In this document: in pieces, positions 43,053-51,500 of the stretch
Layout: the number at the start of each line of letters is the position of its first letter
Position numbering within the stretch: position 1 is the stretch's first letter
Source of the DNA: Salipiger marinus
Lineage (GTDB): Bacteria > Pseudomonadota > Alphaproteobacteria > Rhodobacterales > Rhodobacteraceae
NCBI RefSeq assembly: GCF_900100085.1
Contig: NZ_FNEJ01000006.1
Location: forward strand, 124,001-188,000
Direction: 5' to 3'
Length of the DNA stretch: 64,000 nucleotides
Made by a program: the position numbers and the translations under genes
The notes under the pieces: generated by a model
Seen by the model: only the letters and a program-made list of their open reading frames with translations
Told to the model about the DNA's origin: nothing
Database searches by the model: none

Positions 43053-43922
43053 ATGCGGTATAGCGGGCTGGAGGCGTTCCTGCGGCGGGACCGGGGCCGA
43101 CTGCGCGGCGGCCCCGTGGCGCTGATCTTCTGCGAGGATCAGGCCGAGATCGACACCACCCTGCGCCATCACCTGCAGCTGGGATTCCGTCCGGTGCTGG
43201 CCTTCATGGCGCCGCATCTGGCACTGGCGCCGGATCTGACGGCGCAGGTGCTGCGCATCGACTGGGATCCGGCGGCGGACCGCGCCGTGCCGCATGCCGT
43301 CGACCGCCTGAGCGAGGCGGCGCCGGGGCTGTGGATGTTCTACTGCTACAATGCGGAATTCCTGTTCTATCCGTTCAGCGAAACCCGCTCCGTGCCGGAG
43401 ATGCTGGCCTTTCACACCGAAGAACGCCGCGCGGCCATGCTGACCTATGTGGTCGATCTTTACGCGGGCGATCTGGACCGCTGCCCGGACGCGGTGTCGC
43501 TGGACGACGCGTGGATGGACCGGACCGGGTATTACGCGCTGGCGCGGCCCGATCCCGCCCGCCACAACCACCCCAAAGAGCGGCAGCTGGATTTCTTCGG
43601 CGGGCTGCGCTGGCGCTACGAGGAGCATGTGCCGCCCGAGCGGCGCAAGATCGACCGGATCGCGCTGTTCCGGTCCGCACGCGGGCTGCGCCTGCGCAGC
43701 GACCACACCTTCAGCGACGAGGAATACAACACCTATGCCTGTCCGTGGCATCACAACCTGACGGCGGCGCTGATGTCCTTCCGCACCGCCAAGGCGCTGA
43801 AGCGCAATCCCGGATCCAGCGAGAGCATCCGCAGCTTCCGATGGCATGGCTCCGTCCGGTTTGACTGGCAGTCGCGCCAGCTGCTGGATCTGGGGCTGAT
43901 CGAGCCCGGACAGTGGTTCTGA
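43053..43922 (+). CDS. Glycosyltransferase family 2-like orphan protein
   Basis: About 289 residues, soluble. The first ~100 residues ([34 protein letters not shown]) resemble the start of the Glyco_tranf_2_4 group, which carries small glycosyltransferases. Further on are [39 protein letters not shown] and a W-rich end. A clear DxD donor-binding motif is not obvious, so the assignment is tentative. The start may be ATG 43053 or the GTG just before it; neither has a strong ribosome site. It is convergent with the flavin reductase gene. Confidence 0.6.
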   Translation: MRYSGLEAFLRRDRGRLRGGPVALIFCEDQAEIDTTLRHHLQLGFRPVLAFMAPHLALAPDLTAQVLRIDWDPAADRAVPHAVDRLSEAAPGLWMFYCYNAEFLFYPFSETRSVPEMLAFHTEERRAAMLTYVVDLYAGDLDRCPDAVSLDDAWMDRTGYYALARPDPARHNHPKERQLDFFGGLRWRYEEHVPPERRKIDRIALFRSARGLRLRSDHTFSDEEYNTYACPWHHNLTAALMSFRTAKALKRNPGSSESIRSFRWHGSVRFDWQSRQLLDLGLIEPGQWF

Positions 43923-43935
43923 GCCGGGCGGCGGT

Positions 43936-44622
43936 TCAGTCAAAATCCTCGGTCACGATGCGGTCGGCGGGCACGCCGCGTTCCCGCAGCAGATCCGACA
44001 TGTCCTCCAGCATGGCATCGGGGCCGCAGACGTAACAGGTGTCGCGGTCGGGCTGCAGGTAATCCTTGAGCAGCGCCGAGTCGATGCGCGGATGATAAAG
44101 CGCGCTGTCCTTGTCCTGAGTCACGATGAACCGGGTGCGCAGGCCGGGCATGTCCTCGAAAAAGGCCTTGAGGAAGATGTCCTGCTCGGTCTCGTTGGAA
44201 AAGATCAGCGTGTTGCCCTCCAGCGTTCCGGCCCGGGCGAGCTTGTCGCGCAGCACGGCGATGAAGGGCGTGACCCCTGCCCCGCCGGCGAGGAACAGGC
44301 CGTCACCCTCGTCCTTGATGGCGCCCCACGGATCCTCGACCAGCACGGCATCGCCGGGCTGCATCCGCGCGATGCGGGCGGTCATGCCTTCATGGCCCTC
44401 CGCATCCTCCGGATAGGTCTTGATGACAAACTCCGCAGCCTCCTCGGAGGGCAGCGAGGTGAAGGTGAAGGGATGCCGGGTCTCGCGCCAGCCGTCACGG
44501 TCCAGCGCCATGTCCACCGCCTGACCGGGGGTGAAGGCCAGCCCCTCGGGGCGGTCAAAGACAAGATGAAAAACGGAATGGTTGAGCGGCGTGATGCGCT
44601 GCAGGGTCAATCTGCGGGTCAT
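43936..44622 (-). CDS. FAD-binding ferredoxin/flavodoxin reductase-like protein
   Basis: A 228-residue FNR-type reductase. TRHPFTFTS is the FAD-binding RxYS-like motif, LAGGAGVTPFIAVLRD binds the nicotinamide, and CYVCGPDAMLEDM is the C-terminal NAD(P) site. There is no ferredoxin domain, so a separate electron carrier is needed. AAGGAGA precedes the ATG at 44622. It lies downstream of irr in the same direction, 86 bases away. Confidence 0.88.
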   Translation of the reverse strand: MTRRLTLQRITPLNHSVFHLVFDRPEGLAFTPGQAVDMALDRDGWRETRHPFTFTSLPSEEAAEFVIKTYPEDAEGHEGMTARIARMQPGDAVLVEDPWGAIKDEGDGLFLAGGAGVTPFIAVLRDKLARAGTLEGNTLIFSNETEQDIFLKAFFEDMPGLRTRFIVTQDKDSALYHPRIDSALLKDYLQPDRDTCYVCGPDAMLEDMSDLLRERGVPADRIVTEDFD

Positions 44623-44708
44623 GAAGTCTCCTTGCTGTAGGGCGCAAACGCGCCGCACTCCGGCAAGGTTCCTCTTCTTCCGCGGCCGCGGCCGCTCCGG
44701 GGCCGCGC

Positions 44709-45125
44709 CTATTTGCGGCGCAGCCGGATCACCACATCGACAGAGGCGATTTCCGCCCCTTCGGGCAGATCGGGCAGCTTGGCGATCACAAGCTGGTCCG
44801 ACGGCGCATCGGTCAGATGCCCGTCCTCTTCCCAGTAGAAATGCGGATGGTCATGGGTGTTGGTGTCGAAATAGCTGCGGCTGCCATCCACCGTGACCTC
44901 CTGCATCAGCCCCGCATCGCAGAAGGCGCGCAGCGTGTTGTAGACCGTGGCAAGCGACACGCTTTCGCCCCGCTCCTGCACGGAAGCGAACAGGCTTTCC
45001 GCCGTCACATGGCGGTTACGGCCATCGCCGACAAGCAGGGCGGCAAGCGCCACACGCTGCCGCGTCGGGCGCAATCCTGCCTGGTTCAGCCAGTCGCTGC
45101 CTCTTTGAATGGCGTCAGAAGTCAT
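44709..45125 (-). CDS. irr: Iron response regulator Irr (Fur family)
   Basis: A 138-residue Fur-family protein. LRPTRQRVALAALLVGDG and SLATVYNTLRAFCDAGL form the winged helix, and NTHDHPHFYWEEDGHL carries the His-rich site. The sequence matches the Irr subgroup of alphaproteobacteria, which responds to haem and iron status. Its place divergent from fabA is the common Irr setting in this class. The first haem-regulatory Cys-Pro motif of Bradyrhizobium Irr is absent, as in many Rhodobacterales forms. Confidence 0.88.
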   Translation of the reverse strand: MTSDAIQRGSDWLNQAGLRPTRQRVALAALLVGDGRNRHVTAESLFASVQERGESVSLATVYNTLRAFCDAGLMQEVTVDGSRSYFDTNTHDHPHFYWEEDGHLTDAPSDQLVIAKLPDLPEGAEIASVDVVIRLRRK

Positions 45126-45306
45126 CGCCTCATCCGGTCACGTCGCTGCATCAGATCCATATAAGGTCTGAGCCTGTGGAATTTCAAACGGAAATGCGCA
45201 AAAGCTGGTGCACCCCCCGCGCCGATGCGCAGGCTTGCATGGCGCGGCGGCGCGGTGCTAGAGGGGGTCGAAACTTGAAACCCTAGGACTAAGAGGGCCT
45301 GCCTGC

Positions 45307-45816
45307 ATGGCCGACTATCCCACCAGCTTCGGCAAGGAAGACCTGCTGAAATGCGCGCGCGGCGAACTTTTCGGCGCGGGCAACGCTCAGCTTCCTGCGC
45401 CGCCCATGCTCATGATGGACCGCATCACCGACATCTCTGGCGATGGCGGGCTTCATGGCAAGGGGCATGTGGTGGCGGAATTCGACATCACGCCGGACCT
45501 GTGGTTTTTCGAGTGCCATTTTCCCGGCAACCCGATCATGCCCGGCTGTCTGGGGCTGGACGGGCTGTGGCAGCTGACCGGATTCAATCTGGGCTGGCGC
45601 GGCTGGCAGGGGCGCGGCTATGCTCTGGGTGTGGGCGAGGTCAAGCTGACCGGCATGGTCCGCCCTGACCGCAAGCTGCTGACCTACAAGATCGATTTCA
45701 CCAAGGCGATCCAGACCCGGCGGCTGACCATGGGGGTTGCCGACGGCATCGTCGAGGCGGATGGGGAAGTGATCTACCAGGTCAAGGACATGAAGGTCGC
45801 TCTGTCCGAGAGCTGA
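45307..45816 (+). CDS. fabA: 3-hydroxydecanoyl-ACP dehydratase/isomerase
   Basis: A 169-residue Fab[23 protein letters not shown] holds the catalytic His and, further on, Asp, which are the FabA rather than FabZ signature. It makes the cis-3 double bond that leads to unsaturated fatty acids. AGAGGG is 12 bases upstream. It is 16 bases from fabB in the fabA-fabB-fabI operon. Confidence 0.97.
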   Translation: MADYPTSFGKEDLLKCARGELFGAGNAQLPAPPMLMMDRITDISGDGGLHGKGHVVAEFDITPDLWFFECHFPGNPIMPGCLGLDGLWQLTGFNLGWRGWQGRGYALGVGEVKLTGMVRPDRKLLTYKIDFTKAIQTRRLTMGVADGIVEADGEVIYQVKDMKVALSES

Positions 45817-45832
45817 TCCAGGGAGGATCAAC

Positions 45833-47062
45833 ATGCGTCGCGTCGTCATCACCGGACTGGGCATCGTCTCGTCCATCGGAAATTCCGCCACCGAAGTGCT
45901 CGCCTCGCTGAAGGCAGGCAAATCCGGCATCACCGCCAACGAGCAGATGAAGGAGCATGGCTTCCGCAGCCAGATCGCGGGGGCTCCCGCCATCGACGTG
46001 GCGGACCATGTGGACAAGCGCGTGCTGCGCTTCATGGGCCCCGGTGCGGCCTATGCGCATATCGCCATGACGCAGGCCATCGCGGATGCGGGGCTGGAAG
46101 AATCCGACATCGTCAATCCGCGCACCGGTCTGGTGGCAGGATCGGGCGGGCCCTCCACCTCGGCGCTGCTGACCGCGCATCAGACCGTGCTGAAGACCGG
46201 CGGCACCAAGCGCGTCGGCCCCTTCGCCGTGCCGAAGGCGATGTGTTCGACCATCTCCGCCAACCTGTCGACCGCCTTCCGCATCAAGGGCATCAACTAT
46301 TCCATCACCTCCGCCTGCTCGACCTCGCTGCATTGCATCGGCAACGCGGCAGAGCAGATCATGATGGGCAAGCAGGACGTGATGTTCGCGGGCGGAGCAG
46401 AAGAACTGGACTGGACCCTGTCCTGCCTGTTCGATGCCATGGGCGCCATGTCCTCCAAATATAACGACACCCCCGAAAAGGCGAGCCGGGCCTTTGATGC
46501 CGGGCGCGACGGCTTCGTGATCTCCGGCGGCGGCGGCATCGTCGTGCTGGAAGAGCTGGAGCATGCCCGCGCGCGGGGCGCCAAGATCTATGCCGAAGTG
46601 ACGGGCTACGCCGCCACCTCGGATGGTCATGACATGGTGGCCCCGTCCGGCGAGGGCGGCGAGCGGGCCATGCGGCTGGCGCTGTCCACCCTGCCCGAGG
46701 GCCGCAGCGTCGGCTACATCAACGCGCATGGCACCTCGACCCCGGTCGGCGATGTCGGCGAGATCGAGGCGGTGCGCCGCGTCTTTGGCGAGGGCAGCAC
46801 GCCCCCCGTCAGCTCCACCAAGTCGATGACCGGCCACAGCCAAGGCGCCACCGGCGCGCAGGAGGCGATCTATTGCCTGCTGATGCTGCAGGACGATTTT
46901 ATCGCGCCCTCGATCAATGTGGAAACGCTCGACCCCGCGCTGAAGCCTGCAGAGATTGCGACCACCCGCGTGGACAATGCCGGGCTTGATACGGTGATGA
47001 CCAATTCCTTCGGATTCGGCGGCACGAATGGCTCGATGCTGCTGAGCAGATTTAACGGCTGA
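45833..47062 (+). CDS. fabB: 3-oxoacyl-ACP synthase I
   Basis: A 409-residue ketoacyl synthase. [14 protein letters not shown] holds the nucleophile Cys, [13 protein letters not shown] the first His, [15 protein letters not shown] the second His. It elongates the unsaturated intermediates made by FabA. GGGAGG precedes the ATG. Pairing with fabA supports FabB over FabF. Confidence 0.97.
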   Translation: MRRVVITGLGIVSSIGNSATEVLASLKAGKSGITANEQMKEHGFRSQIAGAPAIDVADHVDKRVLRFMGPGAAYAHIAMTQAIADAGLEESDIVNPRTGLVAGSGGPSTSALLTAHQTVLKTGGTKRVGPFAVPKAMCSTISANLSTAFRIKGINYSITSACSTSLHCIGNAAEQIMMGKQDVMFAGGAEELDWTLSCLFDAMGAMSSKYNDTPEKASRAFDAGRDGFVISGGGGIVVLEELEHARARGAKIYAEVTGYAATSDGHDMVAPSGEGGERAMRLALSTLPEGRSVGYINAHGTSTPVGDVGEIEAVRRVFGEGSTPPVSSTKSMTGHSQGATGAQEAIYCLLMLQDDFIAPSINVETLDPALKPAEIATTRVDNAGLDTVMTNSFGFGGTNGSMLLSRFNG

Positions 47063-47076
47063 GGCAGGTTTAACGA

Positions 47077-47868
47077 ATGAGCGAGCTTCTGAAGGGCAAG
47101 CGCGGGCTTGTCATGGGCGTGGCGAATGAGCGCTCCATCGCATGGGGCATCGCCAAGGCGCTGCATGGCGCGGGGGCAGAGCTGGCCTTCACCTATCAGG
47201 GCGAGGCTTTTGGCAAGCGGCTGGAGCCGCTCGCCGCTTCGGTCGGGTCGGATTTTATGGTCGATGTCGACGTGACCGACGACGCCTCGCTGGATGCGGC
47301 CTTTGCCGCGCTGGCGGACCGCTGGCCCAGCATCGACTTTCTGGTGCATGCCATAGCCTTTTCCGACAAGTCGGAACTGACGGGGCGGATCCTCAACACC
47401 AGCCGCGACAACTTCAAGCATTCGCTCGATATTTCCTGCTATTCCTTCATCGATGTCGCGCGCCGCGCGCATCCGCTGATGGTGGAAAACGGCGGCACGC
47501 TGCTGACCCTGACCTATGAGGGCAGCCAGCGCGTCGTGCCCAATTACAATGTGATGGGCGTGGCCAAGGCGGCGCTGGAATCGGCCACCCGCTATCTGGC
47601 CAATGACCTTGGCCCCGAAGGCATCCGGGTCAATGCCATCTCTCCCGGTCCAATGAAGACGCTGGCGGGGGCGGCCATCGGCGGCGCGCGCAAGACCTAC
47701 AAGTTCACCGACCAGAACGCGCCGCTGCGGTCCAACGCGACGCTGGAGGCGGTGGGCGGCACGGCGGTCTATCTGGTGTCCGATGCGGGCGCCTGCACCA
47801 CCGGTGAAATCATCCATGTGGATGGCGGTTTTCACGTGCTGGGAATGCCGCAATACGAATACCTCTGA
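47077..47868 (+). CDS. fabI: Enoyl-ACP reductase (NADH)
   Basis: A 263-residue SDR enzyme that reduces the enoyl-ACP double bond at the end of each elongation cycle. RGLVMGVANERSIAWGIAKAL is the N-terminal NADH-binding stretch and NYNVMGVAKAALE holds the Tyr and Lys of the Y-x6-K active site. SPGPMKTLAG marks the triclosan-binding loop area. It closes the fab operon, 14 bases after fabB, before a 9-bp hairpin. Confidence 0.97.
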   Translation: MSELLKGKRGLVMGVANERSIAWGIAKALHGAGAELAFTYQGEAFGKRLEPLAASVGSDFMVDVDVTDDASLDAAFAALADRWPSIDFLVHAIAFSDKSELTGRILNTSRDNFKHSLDISCYSFIDVARRAHPLMVENGGTLLTLTYEGSQRVVPNYNVMGVAKAALESATRYLANDLGPEGIRVNAISPGPMKTLAGAAIGGARKTYKFTDQNAPLRSNATLEAVGGTAVYLVSDAGACTTGEIIHVDGGFHVLGMPQYEYL

Positions 47869-47890
47869 CCCGCTCCGGAGTGCGGCAGCA

Positions 47891-47913
47891 GCGGGCGACT
47901 TAACGTCGCCCGC
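47891..47913 (+). terminator. Hairpin after the fab operon
   Basis: GCGGGCGAC/GTCGCCCGC, perfect 9-bp arms with loop TTAAC, 22 bases after the fabI stop. There is no T run. Confidence 0.65.
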
Positions 47914-47930
47914 AAGTCATGCGGTATTGT

Positions 47931-47960
47931 TTGCATTATCTGCCCAAGCGGCATTATGAT
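47931..47960 (+). promoter_or_regulatory. Candidate sigma-70 promoter before the small membrane protein
   Basis: TTGCAT and TATGAT separated by 18 bases, in an AT-richer gap, with four and five consensus matches. It would start about 85 bases before the small membrane protein. A CCTGC/GCAGG hairpin followed by TTTTATTTTTT (47984-48016) lies downstream and could act as an attenuator. Confidence 0.4.
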
Positions 47961-48050
47961 TTCTGATATAGTCTGAATGCTCCTGCGGTTCTGCAGGTAA
48001 CGAGTTTTATTTTTTCCCGAAGCACGCCCGGTAAGCGGTCTTCGCCATTT

Positions 48051-48245
48051 TTGGTGAGTAATCAGGTGACGAACCGCAAAAACACGTCTCCGCCCAAGCG
48101 TCCGCGTCCCGACCGACCGGATTCGGACCCCAAGGGCAGACCTTCCCGCCGCCATGCACCCGGCTGGTGGATCGCGCCTTTCGCGCTGATTGGGCTCTTG
48201 CTGTGGTGGGGTCTCTGGAAGCTGGTCCAGTACCTCTTTTTCTGA
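48051..48245 (+). CDS. Small C-terminally anchored membrane protein
   Basis: Up to 64 residues. A basic, Pro/Arg/Lys-rich N-terminal half (KRPRPDRPDSDPKGRPSRRH) is followed by one Trp-rich membrane helix (GWWIAPFALIGLLLWWGLWK) near the C-terminus. The start is not settled: TTG 48051, GTG 48054 and GTG 48066 are in frame and no ribosome site is strong. Its base composition and the plausible protein make it likely real. No homologue is recognised. It lies 163 bases before the cellulose operon on the same strand. Confidence 0.55.
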   Translation: MVSNQVTNRKNTSPPKRPRPDRPDSDPKGRPSRRHAPGWWIAPFALIGLLLWWGLWKLVQYLFF

Positions 48246-48408
48246 TCCGCCCGCGCCCTGCCGCCGCGCCGTGGGACAGGCTTCGTTCCGGTCATTCCGC
48301 AACCGTCAAGAAATCACCACATTAAGACCGCAAACTATGTGCTTCTGAATCCACAACTCTGCGAGAAGAGTGCGGCGCTGCTTACAAACACGGCCAAGAT
48401 GTGAGTAG

Positions 48409-49149
48409 GTGATGCTAAGGGGTCTTATTCCAGTAGAGCATGGCGAGGGGCGTGGTTTGCGGAAATCTGCGAAGCAATCAACTGGACGTGCACGTCCTGC
48501 GCGCAAGGGTCTTCCCCGCGCGCTGATGACCTGTCTGGTTCTGCTGGCAGGTGCGGCCTGTTCCACCTTTCCCAAGACATGGAGCGAGTTTGACGACACG
48601 CTCGACCGCGCCCCCTATGTGCAGCAGGATCTGTCGCAGGCCTGGGTCGGCTATCCGGGGGCGCAGCTTGTGCTGGAACGCCGCTACCGCAATGTCAGCG
48701 AACAGCGCATCCTGCTGCCCAACACCACCACCCTGCCCGGCGACAACTTTGTCTTCATGATAACGCAGGGCAACAACCTGACCTCGCTGGGCCAGTTCCA
48801 GCCGCTGACCATCTGGCGCCGCAATGGCGAGCCGCCCCTGCCCTTCACCAGCTTCCGCGATCTGACCATCACCACCGAAGAAGACGTGCTCGGCACCCTG
48901 CACTGGGCGCGCTGGACCAATGGCACGGATCTGACCTGCGTGCTGGCCTTCCGCAGGCTGGATGCCTCCTCCCGCGTGGTGCCCCCCGGCACCGGAGGGC
49001 TGGACGTGATGATGCGCAACTGTCTGCGCGGCAGCGTCGAAGAGGCGCTGCGACCGCTGGCCATGGCCAGCGCGGGCTTTGCCGGGGAACGTGGCGCATT
49101 GGATGGACGGCCTCAGATGCTGTCCCCGCTTGCGGCGCCCATCCCGTGA
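48409..49149 (+). CDS. bcsN: Cellulose biosynthesis lipoprotein BcsN-like
   Basis: Up to 246 residues. After a basic leader comes MTCLVLLAGAAC, a lipobox-like end of a signal peptide, then a periplasmic domain (FPKTWSEFDDTLDRAPYVQQ, VGYPGAQLVLERRYRNVSEQRILLPNTTTLPGDNF, TLHWARWTNGTDLTCVLAFRR). BcsN is found at the head of some alphaproteobacterial cellulose operons; its role is unclear. The leader before the lipobox is long, so the true start may be later than GTG 48409/ATG 48412. Its TGA overlaps the bcsA GTG. The name rests on context and general likeness. Confidence 0.65.
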   Translation: MMLRGLIPVEHGEGRGLRKSAKQSTGRARPARKGLPRALMTCLVLLAGAACSTFPKTWSEFDDTLDRAPYVQQDLSQAWVGYPGAQLVLERRYRNVSEQRILLPNTTTLPGDNFVFMITQGNNLTSLGQFQPLTIWRRNGEPPLPFTSFRDLTITTEEDVLGTLHWARWTNGTDLTCVLAFRRLDASSRVVPPGTGGLDVMMRNCLRGSVEEALRPLAMASAGFAGERGALDGRPQMLSPLAAPIP

Positions 49150-51500
49150 GCCGGACCGCGCGCAAAGCCCGGCCGGGGGCCATGCTGCTGATGCTGGTCT
49201 GGCTGGCCCTGCTGGTGCCGGTGCTGTTTCTGGCGGCGACCCCCGTCGCAACCGTGGTGCAGGCGCTGCTGGCTCTGACCGTGCTGGCGATCCTGTTCGC
49301 CCTGAAGCCGTTTGTGCAGAAAAGCCTGCGCGTGCGCTTTTTCGTGCTGGCAGCGGCCAGCACGCTGGTGCTGCGCTACTGGTTCTGGCGTCTGACCGAA
49401 ACCCTGCCCTCGCCCGAGGATCCGGTCTCCTTCATCGCCGCACTGGTGCTGTTCGGGGCGGAATCCTTTACCGTGGTGCTGTTCTTCCTGACGGCCCTCA
49501 TCACCGCCGATCCGACCACGCCGCCGCTGCCCAAGCGCATGCGCCGCAGCGAGGCGCCCACCGTCGACGTGCTGGTGCCAAGCTATAACGAGCCACCCGA
49601 ACTGCTGGCGGTGACGCTCGCGGCGGCCATGCAGATGGTCTATCCCGAGGGCCGCAAGACCGTGGTGCTGTGCGACGATGGCGGCACCGACCAGAAATGC
49701 GCCTCTCCCGATCCCAAGGCCGCCAAGGAAGCGCAGGAGCGGCGCGCGCAGCTGCAGGCCATGTGCGAACAGATGGGCGTGGTCTACACCACCCGCGCGC
49801 GCAACGAACACGCCAAGGCGGGCAATCTCAACTCCGCGCTGCAAAAGCTGCGCGGCGAGCTGGTGCTGATCCTTGACGCCGACCACGTGCCGAGCCGGGA
49901 GTTTCTGGCCCGCACCGCCGGGTATTTTGTCGAAAACCCCAAGCTGTTTCTGGTCCAGACCCCACATTTCTTCACCAACCGCGATCCGATCGAGCGCAAT
50001 ATCGGCCTGCCCGAGACCTGCCCCTCGGAAAACGAGATGTTCTATACCGAGATCCATCGCGGGCTGGACCGGCTGGGCGGCGCGTTCTTCTGCGGCTCCG
50101 CCGCGCTGATCCGGCGCAAGGCGCTGGACGATGTGGGCGGCATCTCGGGCCGGACCATCACCGAAGACGCCGAAACCGCGCTCGACATCCATTCGCGCGG
50201 CTGGGAAAGCCTGTATCTCGACCACGCAATGATCGCGGGGCTGCAGCCGGAAACCTTCGCCTCCTTCATCACGCAGCGCGGCCGCTGGGCCACCGGCATG
50301 ATGCAGATGCTGATCCTGAAGAACCCGCTGTTCCGTCCCGGCCTGACCATGCTGCAGCGCGTGTGCTACCTGAACTCCATGAGCTACTGGCTGTTTCCGC
50401 TGGTGCGCATGATCTTCCTGCTCAGCCCGCTCTTCTACCTGTTCTTCGGCCTCGAGGTCTTTGTGGTGACCTATGACGAGGTGCTGGCCTATATCCTGCC
50501 GCATCTTCTGGTGGGCTTCCTGATCCAGAACGCGCTGTTTTCAAAGGTGCGCTGGCCGCTGATCTCTGAAGTCTACGAGATCGCCCAGACCCCCTATCTG
50601 CTGAAGGCGGTGTTCAACACCGTGCTGCGCCCCAACGCCGCCACCTTCAAGGTGACGGCCAAGGACGAGACGCTGGACAAGGATTTCATCTCGCCGGTGT
50701 TCCAGCCGCTGCTGATGCTGAACCTGCTGCTGTTCGCGGGGCTGGTGGCGGCGGCGATGCGCTGGTCGCTGTTTCCCGGCGACCGCACCGTGGTGCTGAT
50801 CGTGGGCGGCTGGAACCTTTACAACTTCCTGCTGGCGGCGCTGTCGCTGCGGTCGGTCTTTGAACGGCAGCGGCGGCTGCAGAAACCCCGCACGGTGATC
50901 CGCGCCCCTGCGCGGGTCTGGCTCGCCGGTCAGCCCGAAGAGACGGCGGCCCCGGCCCTCGTGCGGTCGATCTCGGGCAAGGGGCTGCGGCTGGAACTGC
51001 AGCTCGGCCCCGACACCGATCCGGCCCTGCTGGAGATCAAGCCCGATGCAGAGATCATGGTGCATCTGGAGATCCCCAAGGCGCGCGCGCTGGAGCAGAC
51101 GCTGCAGGGCAAGGTCACCCAGTCCGACCGCGGGCGGATGGGCGCGGAACGCCATGGGCTGGCCGTCACGTTTGACGAAAGCCAGATGATCGCGGCCAGC
51201 GCCATGACCGCATGGCTGGTCTATGGCGACAGCAAGAAATGGCACGCCGCGCGCAAGGCCGTGCCGCAGCGGCGCGGGCTGGTGCCCGGCATCCTGTTCG
51301 TGCTGCGCAAGGCCATCGTGTCCCTGCCGGTGACGGTGATCGGGCTGCTGCGGGCGCCGTCTTCGGCGCGGGCGGCCAAGACCGATGACCGCCGCAGTTC
51401 GGTCGAACAGCAGGCCATCGACCAGTTTCTGGCCGATGATCCGCGCGACGATGACGGCAGCGGCTATTTCGACAGCGACGAAGCGGAGGTGCGGGCATGA
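49146..51500 (+). CDS. bcsA: Cellulose synthase catalytic subunit (UDP-forming)
   Basis: A 784-residue membrane GT2 enzyme that polymerises glucose from UDP-glucose and passes the chain through its own channel. Catalytic motifs: VPSYNEPPE, CDDGGTD (~177), DAD of LILDADHVPS (~244), TED (~338), and QRGRW (~377). A C-terminal PilZ domain should bind cyclic di-GMP: RTVIR (RxxxR) near residue 582 is intact, but the second motif reads SISGKG (~608) where DxSxxG is expected. GTG start in a GTGA overlap with bcsN. Confidence 0.96.
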   Translation: MSRTARKARPGAMLLMLVWLALLVPVLFLAATPVATVVQALLALTVLAILFALKPFVQKSLRVRFFVLAAASTLVLRYWFWRLTETLPSPEDPVSFIAALVLFGAESFTVVLFFLTALITADPTTPPLPKRMRRSEAPTVDVLVPSYNEPPELLAVTLAAAMQMVYPEGRKTVVLCDDGGTDQKCASPDPKAAKEAQERRAQLQAMCEQMGVVYTTRARNEHAKAGNLNSALQKLRGELVLILDADHVPSREFLARTAGYFVENPKLFLVQTPHFFTNRDPIERNIGLPETCPSENEMFYTEIHRGLDRLGGAFFCGSAALIRRKALDDVGGISGRTITEDAETALDIHSRGWESLYLDHAMIAGLQPETFASFITQRGRWATGMMQMLILKNPLFRPGLTMLQRVCYLNSMSYWLFPLVRMIFLLSPLFYLFFGLEVFVVTYDEVLAYILPHLLVGFLIQNALFSKVRWPLISEVYEIAQTPYLLKAVFNTVLRPNAATFKVTAKDETLDKDFISPVFQPLLMLNLLLFAGLVAAAMRWSLFPGDRTVVLIVGGWNLYNFLLAALSLRSVFERQRRLQKPRTVIRAPARVWLAGQPEETAAPALVRSISGKGLRLELQLGPDTDPALLEIKPDAEIMVHLEIPKARALEQTLQGKVTQSDRGRMGAERHGLAVTFDESQMIAASAMTAWLVYGDSKKWHAARKAVPQRRGLVPGILFVLRKAIVSLPVTVIGLLRAPSSARAAKTDDRRSSVEQQAIDQFLADDPRDDDGSGYFDSDEAEVRA

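Noticed and set aside
48000-48020. T-rich stretch after a small hairpin as the main fab terminator
   Set aside because: The 9-bp hairpin at 47891 is closer and stronger; the T-rich site lies downstream of a promoter-like pair and may be an attenuator instead.
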